From assembly GCA_030837935.1 (NCBI GenBank), contig JAUQXU010000410.1:1-18619 (forward strand): a stretch of 18,619 bases of DNA, in the 5' to 3' direction. This document shows positions 6,334 to 13,628 of this stretch, piece after piece (the stretch's first letter is position 1; each line of letters begins with the position of its first letter). The notes beneath the pieces were generated by a model that was given only the letters and a program-made list of their open reading frames with translations, did no database searches and had not been told where the DNA came from. The position numbers and the translations under genes were made by a program. Source of the stretch: Candidatus Brocadia sp. GTDB lineage: Bacteria > Planctomycetota > Brocadiia > Brocadiales > Brocadiaceae.

Positions 6334-7608
6334 TTACACCTTGTCGCTGAGCTTGAATACACAGTATTCAGCACACATGGAACAGACCTCTTCATTTTGA
6401 GGCCGTCCTTTTTCACGAATACTTCTGGCGACTGTAGGATCGATACACGTGCTAAACTGTCCCTCCCAGTTCCTCTCCCGTCTGAATTGTGACATTTTTT
6501 TGTCCCACTCCCATGCCGATTTAATACCCTTGGCAATGTCGGCGGCATGAGCGGCAATCCGTGCGGTCATTACACCACTTCTCACATCAGCAGGACCAGG
6601 CAGGCTCAGATGTTCTGTCGGTGTTACATAGCACAGGAAATCTGCACCTGCGGCGGCTGCTATTGCCCCTCCAATGGCAGAGGTAATATGGTCATATCCA
6701 GGCGCAATGTCCGTGACAATCGGCCCAAGCACATAAAAAGGCACACCCTTACAGAGTTCCTTTTGTAATTGTACCTGCGCGGCTACCTGATTCAAGGGCA
6801 CATGGCCTGGCCCTTCCACAATAACCTGCACGCCGGCATCCAGCGCTCTTTGGGCAAGTTCTGCCAACACATTTAACTCATAAACCTGAGCTCTATCGAA
6901 TGCGTCTGCCAGGGCGCCGGGCCTCATGGCATCTCCCAGGCTCAGGGTCACGTCATATTCTTTTGCAATCGCCAGTATCTCATCATATTCCTCATATAGT
7001 GGATTCTCTTTGCCAGAATGGATCATCCATTCTACCAGAAACGTTCCGCCCCGGCTTACTACGCCGCAAATGCGCCTGCTTTCCTTTAAATGTTTGAGTA
7101 CGCCTTTTGTGGCGCCGCAATGCACGGTAATAAAATCCACGCCGTCCTCACAGTGCAGCCTTATTGCTTCGAGCATGTCCGTAGCGGTCATATCGACAAT
7201 CGCATGCTTGTGCTGAACGGTCTTGACGGCGGCCTCATAAATTGGCACGCTCCCTACAGCAATAGATGCCGATCCGATAATCTTTTTCCGTATTGCCCGT
7301 AAATCTCCGCCGGTGCTCAGGTCCATTACGGCGTCGGCGCCTGCTTCCTCAGCAGCCTGTAATTTATTCATCTCGCTGGCGATATCCGCATAATCAGCCG
7401 ATGTTCCAATGTTGGCATTGACCTTGGTTTTGAGTCCTGCGCCAATACCGCAAATCTTTGTAGCTTTACGCTTATGGTTTGCAGGAATGACAATCTTACC
7501 CTCGGCAATACGATCCCTGATATTTTCAGGGTCGAGACCTTCATCCGTTGCAACCTGCTTCATCTCCTGTGTAATGATATTTTGCCTGGCTTGTTGTAGC
7601 TGTGTCAT
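6334..7608 (-). CDS. thiC: Phosphomethylpyrimidine synthase ThiC (or close paralogue)
   Basis: This 424-residue enzyme belongs to the ThiC radical SAM family, which rearranges aminoimidazole ribotide to the hydroxymethylpyrimidine phosphate of thiamine. The iron-sulfur cluster motif lies at the extreme C-terminus as CSMCAEYC (C-x2-C-x3-C), the spacing seen in the shorter anaerobe-type enzymes. Other family blocks are VNANIGTS, GADAVMDLSTGGD, VEGPGHVPLNQ and YVTPTEHLSLP. The start ATG at 7608 is preceded by TGAGGA. I find no THI-box (TPP riboswitch) signature between this gene and rluB, which is unusual for thiC. The ThiC paralogue BzaF (5-hydroxybenzimidazole synthase of B12 lower-ligand synthesis) cannot be excluded by eye. 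The reaction class is secure; the precise product is somewhat less so. Confidence 0.9.
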   Translation of the reverse strand: MTQLQQARQNIITQEMKQVATDEGLDPENIRDRIAEGKIVIPANHKRKATKICGIGAGLKTKVNANIGTSADYADIASEMNKLQAAEEAGADAVMDLSTGGDLRAIRKKIIGSASIAVGSVPIYEAAVKTVQHKHAIVDMTATDMLEAIRLHCEDGVDFITVHCGATKGVLKHLKESRRICGVVSRGGTFLVEWMIHSGKENPLYEEYDEILAIAKEYDVTLSLGDAMRPGALADAFDRAQVYELNVLAELAQRALDAGVQVIVEGPGHVPLNQVAAQVQLQKELCKGVPFYVLGPIVTDIAPGYDHITSAIGGAIAAAAGADFLCYVTPTEHLSLPGPADVRSGVMTARIAAHAADIAKGIKSAWEWDKKMSQFRRERNWEGQFSTCIDPTVARSIREKGRPQNEEVCSMCAEYCVFKLSDKV

Positions 7609-7643
7609 GTTTTCCTCAATTTTTATTCTTAAAAGTTCAGCTC

Positions 7644-7710
7644 ACCGCAGAGCATGCGGCGGTTGGAAGGAGACCAGGAGGTTGAGAAGCAGAAAGACTG
7701 TGAGGTTGAG
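7644..7710. repeat. Hairpin and short direct repeats upstream of thiC
   Basis: The thiC-rluB spacer contains a small perfect hairpin, CCGCA at 7644-7648 with TGCGG at 7654-7658, and two copies of GAGGTTGAG at 7678-7686 and 7702-7710. Similar purine-rich GTTGGA and GGTTGA wording occurs in the recN upstream spacer near 10905, suggesting a shared intergenic repeat family. No riboswitch core was found here. Confidence 0.3.
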
Positions 7711-7738
7711 TTTCCAGGCATCTCATCTTCCCCGTTTT

Positions 7739-8530
7739 TTATCTTGTTGATCTTTTTCTGTGTGCCCTCTGAGTAGTCTGGGGTGAACTATTACCTTTAT
7801 CCTTTCCATCAACGCGTTCGGCTAATGCATAAAGCCGTGCCGCTTCATGATCGGTCAATTTCCGATATTTACCGATTTTCAAAGTCGGGTCATATAAGTT
7901 GCCAATCCTTATTCGCCGCAGAATACGTACTTTATAGTTACATTCAACGAGCATACGACGGATCTCTCTGTTTTTACCTTCCTTTAACACCATTTCAAAC
8001 CTGCTCCTTTGCTTTCCCTTACGCACATTTTGAACTCTTACTGGTCGTGTCTTGCCAAAGGAAAGCCAAACACCCGATGTCAAAGCCTTAATTGCCGTAT
8101 CTGACAAGTACCCATCTACTTCCACAAAGTACGTTTTACTTATCTCAAATTTCGGATGGGATAGTTTGTTTGCAAGGTCACCATCATTGGTTAAAATAAT
8201 CAGTCCTTCACTCTCCTTATCCAGTCTTCCGATGGTGTATATTCTTTGAGTCACATTTTGTAGTATATCAATTGCCTTTAACCGGTCCAGCTCGTCGCGG
8301 TTTGTGCACACATAGCCCTTGGGCTTATTGAGCAGATAATAAATCTTGCGTTGTTTTTTTATCAAGGTTCCATCGCAATGAATCTCACTCGTATCTGCAT
8401 TGACCGTGGTACCCAGGGTTGTGATGCGCTTTCCATTTACCGTTACCCTCCCGGCAGTAATGATTTGTTCACACTCACGACGTGAACCAAGTCCTGCCTC
8501 TGCCAGTATCTTTTGCAAACGTTCTAACAT
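7739..8530 (-). CDS. rluB: 23S rRNA pseudouridine synthase RluB family
   Basis: This 263-residue protein isomerises a uridine in 23S rRNA to pseudouridine. An S4 RNA-binding domain occupies residues ~1-50 (RLQKILAEAGLGSRRECEQ, then VTVNGKRI). The RsuA/RluB-type catalytic core follows, with LLNKPKGYVCTN near 67-78 and the catalytic Asp104 in GRLDKESEGLIILTNDGD. A basic C-terminal tail after ~residue 235 is common in RluB. RsuA and RluE/F paralogues share these motifs, so the exact target base is inferred. The ATG at 8530 is preceded by AGGA about 10 nt upstream. It is followed by thiC about 130 bp away on the same strand; no functional link is implied. Confidence 0.88.
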   Translation of the reverse strand: MLERLQKILAEAGLGSRRECEQIITAGRVTVNGKRITTLGTTVNADTSEIHCDGTLIKKQRKIYYLLNKPKGYVCTNRDELDRLKAIDILQNVTQRIYTIGRLDKESEGLIILTNDGDLANKLSHPKFEISKTYFVEVDGYLSDTAIKALTSGVWLSFGKTRPVRVQNVRKGKQRSRFEMVLKEGKNREIRRMLVECNYKVRILRRIRIGNLYDPTLKIGKYRKLTDHEAARLYALAERVDGKDKGNSSPQTTQRAHRKRSTR

Positions 8531-8560
8531 GAAAATATTTTCCTATTTTTTCTTAATCGT

Positions 8561-8875
8561 TCAGAATTCCCATTCTTGACGAAATGCTGTTTTAATTTCA
8601 CGGGCACCATGCATTGCGGCGAGTATTTCAACATCCTCAGTACCCTCTATTATTCGTTAAACAATTCTGTAATTTTGATAAATAACTTCTCTAAAATTAT
8701 ACCTTTCAAGTTCTGGTACAATACGACCACACCGAGGCATCGTTTCCAGTTTTGTTGTTGCTTTGATAAGAGATTTTATGAATCGAGTGGCATAGGTCTT
8801 AGAATCTTTGACAATATAATCATGAATTGCTTGTAAATTGCTACTGGCCTTCTCTGTCCATCTTATTTTGCCCAT
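8561..8875 (-). pseudogene. ParE/RelE-type toxin gene interrupted by an in-frame TAA
   Basis: From ATG at 8875 the frame encodes 72 residues of a ParE-like toxin (KIRWTEKASSNLQAIHDYIV near the N-terminus, then FREVIYQNYRIV) before a TAA at 8659-8657. Reading on in the same frame gives RIIEGTEDVEILAAMHGARE and KTAFRQEWEF to a TGA at 8563-8561, the complete C-terminal strands of the family (NYRIVYRI...VEIL.V.HGAR). The stop therefore replaces one residue, probably Tyr (TAT/TAC to TAA), in a 104-codon gene. The truncated product lacks the last strand and the HGAR motif and is probably inactive. The gene overlaps its antitoxin gene by 13 nt, implying translational coupling before decay. A sequencing error is the alternative. 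Confidence 0.75.
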
Positions 8876-9048
8876 TGATCAATTCTGTTGAGAAGTTCCT
8901 CAGTAGTCAATAATTTTCCATTCTCAGCGTCTCTAAGACCTTCAAAAACTTGAGCAACAAAATTTATCTCGTACATTATATCTTCAAGAGAACACTCATC
9001 TGGTAATTTCTTTATAGCCTCTATAGTGATTTCTTTGAGCAACGCCAT
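8863..9048 (-). CDS. ParE-associated small antitoxin
   Basis: This 61-residue acidic protein precedes and overlaps the ParE-like toxin gene, the normal antitoxin-first order. The pattern EITIEAIKKLPDECSLEDIMYEI followed by a helix ending EGLRDAENGKLLTTEELLNR is that of a common family of short antitoxins paired with RelE/ParE toxins; the G.....G...T.EE segment is the likely toxin-binding end. A strong AAGGAGGTG Shine-Dalgarno sequence lies upstream of ATG 9048. The gene is intact although its toxin gene is broken. An inverted repeat at 9073-9096 could be its operator. The exact antitoxin family is not certain. Confidence 0.72.
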   Translation of the reverse strand: MALLKEITIEAIKKLPDECSLEDIMYEINFVAQVFEGLRDAENGKLLTTEELLNRIDQWAK

Positions 9049-9072
9049 TTAAACACCTCCTTCATGTCGACC

Positions 9073-9096
9073 TTGATCATATCCAATTCTGATCAA
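9073..9096. promoter_or_regulatory. Operator-like inverted repeat before the antitoxin gene
   Basis: TTGATCA at 9073-9079 and TGATCAA at 9090-9096 form a perfect 7-bp inverted repeat with a 10-bp spacer, centred about 37 bp upstream of the antitoxin ATG. A minus-strand TATGAT at 9081-9076 inside it could be a -10 box. Autoregulation by the antitoxin or its complex is the natural inference. Confidence 0.45.
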
Positions 9097-9100
9097 ATCG

Positions 9101-10816
9101 CTAGCCCTTAGTTTTTGCCTTTCTCTTTGCATCCCGCAACATTTCCTGTGCCTGTTTTCGGGTAATATCAGTTTTTTCACTACCCCTGATCATGTCGGCA
9201 ATTTCTTCAAGCCGGGACTCGCCTGATACGTTTTCGATAGTAGAAAATGTTTTACCATTTTTGACCAGCTTATTTACCTTCCAGTGTTCATCTGCATAGC
9301 TGGCAATCTGAGGAAGATGGGTAATGCAGATTACCTGGTGTGACTTTGCGATACTACTCAACTTTTCTCCAATAACCTCTCCCATTCTACCGCCGATATT
9401 GGCATCGATTTCGTCAAAAACCAGCACCGGCGTCTTATCTACTTTGGCTAGTTGGTGCTTCAGCGCCAGCATAACGCGTGATATTTCTCCGCCGGAGGCT
9501 ATCTTTTTCAGCGGCTTTAAGTCTTCGCCGGGATTCGGTGAGATCAGAAAATCCACCTGCTCAAAACCGTAACTCTTTGCCTCTGCGACCGGCAGATCGC
9601 CGTTGTTATGTAAAAGGGGCGATGTGATCTGAACGCAAAACCGGCCGTGGGGGATGCCCAGGTCGTGCAGTTCTTCGTTTATCAGGGGAGTCAGCTTATC
9701 GGCGGTTGAAAGACGTTTTTGTGTTAATTCGTTGCCTTTTTGTTTCAATGAATCAGACAAAGCCAGGAGTTCTTCATCCACATGTTCGGCCGTCGTTCCT
9801 TCCTCAGAAAGTCGCTTCAATTTTAACCCTGCCTCGTCACGATACGATAGGATTTCCTGCACCGAGTTTCCGTATTTTGACTTTAACTTCCGGATCGTGT
9901 TTAAACGTTCTTCAATATATTCCAATCTTTGCGGGTCGTAATTGAATCCATCTCTGTATTTTCCCAGAGAAAAAGCCGTGTCCTCTATTTGATAGAGTGT
10001 CTGGCAGCTATCTTCAAATATCTTTTGCAGGGTGTCGTCAAGTTTCGCAACTGATTGCAATTCACGAATAACGGACTTTAACCTTTCAACAACTGCTTCG
10101 GAAGACTCGTAAAGTTGTGAATAACAGGAGGAGACCGTGCTGTAAATTTTTTCGGCGTTACTTAAAATACTCTTTTCCTTTTCCAGTTCTTCTCCCTCAC
10201 CTGCCTTAAGTTGAGCTTTATCAATTTCATCGATTTGGAAGGCATATAAATCCATTGTTTGCCTGCGTTCCTGCTGGTTGCTTTTCAGGGTATCCCGTAA
10301 TTTTGTCTTTTCTGTAAATTGTTGATAGGCCTCAGCGAAGCCCTCCCGTAACTTGGAAATCCCTCCAAAATCATCCAGGATATAGAGCTGGTTAGTTCCG
10401 TTTAATAAGGTCTCATGTTCGTGTTGACCATGAATGCTGACTAACATCTCTCCAACCGTTTTAAGCATGGAAACCGTGATAGGCATGTCGTTCAGGCGGC
10501 ATCTGCTCCGTCCGTTTGTGTCAATAGTTCTTTGAAGCAAGATTTCTTCATCGCTGATAATGTTATCCGATACCTTCGTGATATGCCTGAGAAGATTTTT
10601 ATCTTTAAGAGAGAATTTACCTATTACGGTGGCCTCATCTTTGCCGCTTCGCACGATATCTGCGGTTGTCCGTCCACCAAGGATGAAATTAAGCGCCCCG
10701 ATCACCATTGATTTTCCTACCCCTGTCGCCCCACTAAATACATTCAACCGTTCACAGAGCTTAATGGTGACTTTATCAATTAATACAAAATTGGTTATGA
10801 ATAACTCCTGCAGCAT
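9101..10816 (-). CDS. recN: DNA repair protein RecN
   Basis: This 571-residue SMC-like ATPase acts in recombinational repair of double-strand breaks. The N-terminal ATPase lobe has LQELFITNFVLIDKV and a Walker A of GATGVGKS at residues 29-36; the canonical RecN form is GETGAGKS, so two positions differ while the key Gly-Lys-Ser is kept. A long coiled-coil arm fills the middle. The C-terminal lobe carries the ABC signature ASGGEISRVMLALK, Walker B VLVFDEIDANIGG and the H-loop ITHLPQIASYAD. Length is normal. There is no visible Shine-Dalgarno sequence before the ATG at 10816. It is on the same strand as the toxin-antitoxin genes downstream and the tRNA-binding protein gene upstream. Confidence 0.95.
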   Translation of the reverse strand: MLQELFITNFVLIDKVTIKLCERLNVFSGATGVGKSMVIGALNFILGGRTTADIVRSGKDEATVIGKFSLKDKNLLRHITKVSDNIISDEEILLQRTIDTNGRSRCRLNDMPITVSMLKTVGEMLVSIHGQHEHETLLNGTNQLYILDDFGGISKLREGFAEAYQQFTEKTKLRDTLKSNQQERRQTMDLYAFQIDEIDKAQLKAGEGEELEKEKSILSNAEKIYSTVSSCYSQLYESSEAVVERLKSVIRELQSVAKLDDTLQKIFEDSCQTLYQIEDTAFSLGKYRDGFNYDPQRLEYIEERLNTIRKLKSKYGNSVQEILSYRDEAGLKLKRLSEEGTTAEHVDEELLALSDSLKQKGNELTQKRLSTADKLTPLINEELHDLGIPHGRFCVQITSPLLHNNGDLPVAEAKSYGFEQVDFLISPNPGEDLKPLKKIASGGEISRVMLALKHQLAKVDKTPVLVFDEIDANIGGRMGEVIGEKLSSIAKSHQVICITHLPQIASYADEHWKVNKLVKNGKTFSTIENVSGESRLEEIADMIRGSEKTDITRKQAQEMLRDAKRKAKTKG

Positions 10817-10859
10817 GGTTGTTTTTCGCCATTTTCTGCAAATACATGTTAAAATTCAA

Positions 10860-10968
10860 TTCACCACAGAAGCGCAAAGATCACAGAGTTTTACATCAGT
10901 TGAAAGTTGGAGGTTGACAGGTAAAAGTTAAACCTAAATCTCGCAACGCACTTTGTGTCTGGTGGTGA
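10860..10968. repeat. Intergenic element bounded by ~18-bp imperfect inverted repeats
   Basis: TTCACCACAGAAGCGCAAAG at 10860-10879 is mirrored by TTTGTGTCTGGTGGTGAA at 10952-10968, whose complement reads TTCACCACCAGACACAAA. The ~110-bp unit fills most of the recN upstream spacer, has no ORF, and resembles a miniature inverted-repeat element or REP-type pair. I see no matching target-site duplication. Confidence 0.4.
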
Positions 10969-10981
10969 AAAATGCCTTTAT

Positions 10982-11308
10982 TTATTGTATTTTAGAGCCA
11001 GGTTTTATATCTTTTTCTGTTGTAATGATCACCACCTGGTCCGCGTCCTTGGCGGCTAACAGCATTCCCTGACTTTCCACACCCCGAAGGATTGCGGGGG
11101 CAAGGTTGTTTACAATAACGATCCGCTTTCCAATCAGGTCTTCTGGTTTGTAACAGTTTCTAATCCCGGCAACAATCTGTCTGCCTTCTATTCCGTCACC
11201 CGCATCAATTTTCAATATCATCAGTCTGTCTGCGTTTGGGTGAGGTTCTGCGTGCTTTACCTCAGCTACGCGCAGGTCTACCTTCAAAAAATCCTCAATT
11301 GAGAGCAT
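10982..11308 (-). CDS. Free-standing tRNA-binding domain protein (MetG C-terminal/Trbp111-like)
   Basis: This 108-residue protein is a single OB-fold tRNA-binding domain, equivalent to the C-terminal domain of dimeric methionyl-tRNA synthetase. The family blocks are visible: IEDFLKVDLRVAEVKHAEPH, then PNADRLMILKID, RQIVAGIRNCY, GKRIVIVNNLAP and GVESQGMLLAA. Such proteins dimerise and bind the outside of tRNA. It may serve in trans with a MetRS lacking this domain, or act as a Trbp111/CsaA-like factor; the MetRS gene is not in the window. The start ATG at 11308 has GAAAGG 7-12 nt upstream. It appears to be its own unit, separated by >160 bp on both sides. Confidence 0.88.
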   Translation of the reverse strand: MLSIEDFLKVDLRVAEVKHAEPHPNADRLMILKIDAGDGIEGRQIVAGIRNCYKPEDLIGKRIVIVNNLAPAILRGVESQGMLLAAKDADQVVIITTEKDIKPGSKIQ

Positions 11309-11429
11309 AGAAAAAACCTTTCGTAAAATTTATTTTTTATAAATATAACGATTTTTAAAAATTGTGTCAATAAATTAAACATCGCGGGTTACGATTAAAA
11401 AAGGGGTTTTTCACGAAGTGGATTTTACC

Positions 11430-11459
11430 TTTGACAAACGACACTTCTTGTTTGTCAAA
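11430..11459. repeat. Perfect 10-bp inverted repeat between pilZ and the tRNA-binding gene
   Basis: TTTGACAAAC at 11430-11439 and GTTTGTCAAA at 11450-11459 are exact reverse complements around a 10-nt spacer. It lies about 120 bp upstream of the tRNA-binding protein start and about 100 bp past the PilZ stop. There is no U-tract on the minus strand, so it is more operator-like than terminator-like. The rest of this 250-bp spacer is AT-rich with no gene. Confidence 0.45.
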
Positions 11460-11560
11460 AAACAAAGACGATATTTGTTATGCAATGCCAGGTAGCTCTT
11501 TTTGATTGTGGCTATGCTGCGATTGGAGGGGTAGTGCTATTTTCTTTTCTGAAAGGCAGG

Positions 11561-11899
11561 TTATGTGTTTTGCTTTAGCAGGGTAGCCAGCCGGCGCAAA
11601 TCGTTACTTTCCACTTCTAAAAACTGAAGCCCCACATCGTATTTAGCAGTTGATCCATCCATCGAATTTAGCCATACAACTTTTACATTGCACGTCAGGC
11701 TCGTGCTGTCTGGCAAAAACAATTCAATTTCCAGGCGTTCGCCAATCTTGAACGACTTGTCACTATAAACGCGTATACCACCAAGTCCAATGTTGACCAG
11801 CGGACTGCGGGGTGAAGTAAGGTGTGCAGGTCTGCAATAGACAGGTAAATTAACTCGTGGGTACAGCCTTTTGTCTTGATTGGAGTCGTATTCAGTCAT
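11561..11899 (-). CDS. PilZ-domain protein (putative cyclic-di-GMP receptor)
   Basis: This 112-residue protein is a single PilZ domain. The N-terminal RxxxR c-di-GMP-binding motif is present as RLYPR (Arg11, Arg15). The second motif, normally (D/N)xSxxG, reads NIGLGG (residues 36-41), with Gly in place of Ser. The remaining strands GIRVYSDKSFKIGERLEIEL, then CNVKVVWL and YDVGLQFLE fit the beta-barrel. It probably senses c-di-GMP through protein contacts, with partner unknown; the Ser-to-Gly change may weaken binding. ATG 11899 follows a CGGAG Shine-Dalgarno sequence. An extended -10 promoter lies ~50 bp upstream. Confidence 0.85.
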   Translation of the reverse strand: MTEYDSNQDKRLYPRVNLPVYCRPAHLTSPRSPLVNIGLGGIRVYSDKSFKIGERLEIELFLPDSTSLTCNVKVVWLNSMDGSTAKYDVGLQFLEVESNDLRRLATLLKQNT

Positions 11900-11946
11900 G
11901 GTTTTGCTCCGATGTGCTGATATGGCATTATCGAAATAATGTTACA

Positions 11947-11955
11947 ATTATAGCA
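11947..11955 (-). promoter_or_regulatory. Extended -10 promoter of the PilZ gene
   Basis: On the minus strand TGCTATAAT occupies 11955-11947, a perfect TATAAT preceded by the TGn extension. No good -35 box is seen 17 bp upstream, as is common for extended -10 promoters. Transcription would start near 11940, giving a ~40-nt leader to the PilZ ATG at 11899. Confidence 0.5.
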
Positions 11956-12065
11956 AGGAACGGGTTAGGGCGATAGTTTATTCTTGTTGTTCCTCAGAGT
12001 CAAGAAAATAAGAGAAAGGTTAAACAGAAATCAAAAGACCTTGCTTTTCATAAATTGTTTCATTT

Positions 12066-12812
12066 TTATAAACCGTTTTCATAGTTAACCTCTATGAGAC
12101 ATAGACCCCTGGCTGGTGCCGTGGGACCTGCCAATTCCCGGTTTTTTGCATCTAAAATATCCTTCACTCTTTCTGCGGTGATTTTCCCCCTTCCTACCTC
12201 TATCAGGGTGCCCACCATGGTTCTTACCATATTGTACAGAAATCCATCTGCCTCGATGGTAAAATAGATATACTTTTCTTCTTTTTTGATATCCAGTTTT
12301 TTCACCGTGCGTATCCTGTGCTTCTTACACTGTGCCTTCGTTGTAAAGGAGGTGAAATCATGTGTGCCAATGATGTCCTTTGTTGCCTCAATCATTTTAT
12401 CCATATCTAGCCGAAACCCGCATACATGGCAAAAATTCCGATTGAGAGAGGTTCTTATCCAGTCATTAAAAAGGGTATATTGATAGACCTTTGATTTGGC
12501 GCCGTATTGGGCATGAAAGGATTCCGTTGTGTCTGAGGCGTTTTTTACCGTTATGTCATGAGGGAGGTAGAAATTTATAGCGTGAAGTAATTTTCCGGAT
12601 GGGATATCAGACGTGGTTTTAAAATTAGCCACCTGACCCTGGGCATGCACCCCCGCATCGGTACGGCTGGCTCCGTAAAGTTTAATTGTTTCCTGAGTGA
12701 CCTGTCCTATCGCCTTGGAAAGTGCTTCCTGGATAGTCTTGTCATTCTTCTGCCATTGCCAACCCGCATAATGTGTGCCATCGTATTCTATCAGAAGCCG
12801 TACATTACGCAT
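12066..12812 (-). CDS. truA: tRNA pseudouridine(38-40) synthase TruA
   Basis: This 248-residue enzyme converts uridines 38-40 of the tRNA anticodon arm to pseudouridine. The catalytic Asp52 is in GASRTDAGVHAQGQ. Other family blocks are the N-terminal RLLIEYDGTHYAGWQ, YQYTLFN, HDFTSFT and FLYNMVRTMVGTLIEVG. Length is typical. The ATG at 12812 overlaps the stop of an upstream 73-codon ORF by 8 nt and has no clear Shine-Dalgarno sequence of its own, so translational coupling is possible if that ORF is real. Confidence 0.95.
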   Translation of the reverse strand: MRNVRLLIEYDGTHYAGWQWQKNDKTIQEALSKAIGQVTQETIKLYGASRTDAGVHAQGQVANFKTTSDIPSGKLLHAINFYLPHDITVKNASDTTESFHAQYGAKSKVYQYTLFNDWIRTSLNRNFCHVCGFRLDMDKMIEATKDIIGTHDFTSFTTKAQCKKHRIRTVKKLDIKKEEKYIYFTIEADGFLYNMVRTMVGTLIEVGRGKITAERVKDILDAKNRELAGPTAPARGLCLIEVNYENGL

Positions 12813-13026
12813 ATACGTAAGTAAAAAAACTTGCTATAAAAAGAAGTATGTGCACGGTAATATTATAAATCAACAGGGCAATTGAAACAAAAAGGGTAGG
12901 GACAATCAATAAAAAAACCTGTAACAGTTCACCCCATCCCCTAATCCCTTCTACCATGGGAGGAGGATGTTTATTGCCACCATATTTCCTCCACCCTGAT
13001 GGTTGTTTTTGGTAAAAAATATTCAT
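12805..13026 (-). CDS. Possible small hydrophobic protein upstream of truA
   Basis: This 73-residue ORF ends inside the first codons of truA (8-nt overlap). Residues ~33-73 are strongly hydrophobic and could form one or two membrane helices (LLQVFLLIVPTLFVSIALLI, then VHILLFIASFF). The first 30 residues, however, read through a GGGATTAGGGGATGGGG-like stretch typical of non-coding intergenic repeats, and no family is recognised. The overlap with truA is the main argument for its reality. An internal ATG in PPMVEGIRG would give a ~50-residue version. Confidence 0.25.
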   Translation of the reverse strand: MNIFYQKQPSGWRKYGGNKHPPPMVEGIRGWGELLQVFLLIVPTLFVSIALLIYNITVHILLFIASFFTYVYA

Positions 13027-13128
13027 TTATCCATAAATTTTGATATAGTAAATCCCCATGTATCATAAATAAATTACAGATAATTGCTGCTTAATCCGGT
13101 AAATGATTATTTTGAAATGGAGGCTAAA

Positions 13129-13527
13129 ATGGAAAAGGTAGTTGTTTCAACGAATAGAGCACCCGCGGCAATCGGGCCGTATTCTCAGGCGATCAAAGCA
13201 GGAGATTTTGTGTTTTTATCGGGGCAAATTCCCATCCATCCTGCAACAGGGGAGGTTGTGCAGGGGGATATTAAGATTCAGACGAGACAGGTATTGGAAA
13301 ATATAAAACACATCTTGGATGCGGCAGGTTCCTCCTTAGATAAGGTGGTAAAGACGACCGTCTTTATGAAAGACCTGAATGATTATGTGGCAATGAATGA
13401 TGTTTACAAAGAATTTTTCCCAAATAAACCACCTGCCAGAGCTGCAGTTCAGGCGGCAAAATTGCCCAGGGACGCACACGTGGAGATCGAGGCTATTGCC
13501 TTGAGCGCTGAGAAAAGAAAAGTTTGA
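13129..13527 (+). CDS. ridA: RidA family enamine/imine deaminase (YjgF/YER057c/UK114)
   Basis: This 132-residue protein hydrolyses reactive 2-aminoacrylate-type enamines and imines formed by PLP enzymes. Signatures are APAAIGPYSQAI at the N-terminus (Tyr18), FLSGQIP, and the catalytic Arg104 in PPARAAVQAAKLP, with Glu119/Glu121 in HVEIEAIA. The protein normally forms a trimer in the cytosol. I chose ATG 13129, which has GGAGG at 13119-13123, five nt upstream; the longer frame from 13084 would add 15 residues foreign to the family. It is divergent from truA and ~100 bp ahead of the dynamin-like gene. Confidence 0.93.
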   Translation: MEKVVVSTNRAPAAIGPYSQAIKAGDFVFLSGQIPIHPATGEVVQGDIKIQTRQVLENIKHILDAAGSSLDKVVKTTVFMKDLNDYVAMNDVYKEFFPNKPPARAAVQAAKLPRDAHVEIEAIALSAEKRKV

Positions 13528-13628
13528 CTTGCATTACAAAAACTGTTAAGATTTTGTCTTATATTGCCGTACCCGTAACATGTAAATAAGGGTTGTTCAT
13601 ACCATTTTATATTCAGTTCGTTTGTTTT

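Noticed and set aside
7609..7738. TPP riboswitch expected upstream of thiC
   Set aside because: Neither the CTGAGA core nor the ACCTGA...GGATAATACC region could be found on the minus strand.
8576..8836. 86-codon plus-strand ORF
   Set aside because: Antisense of the ParE-like toxin gene, with Cys/Phe-rich composition and no motif.
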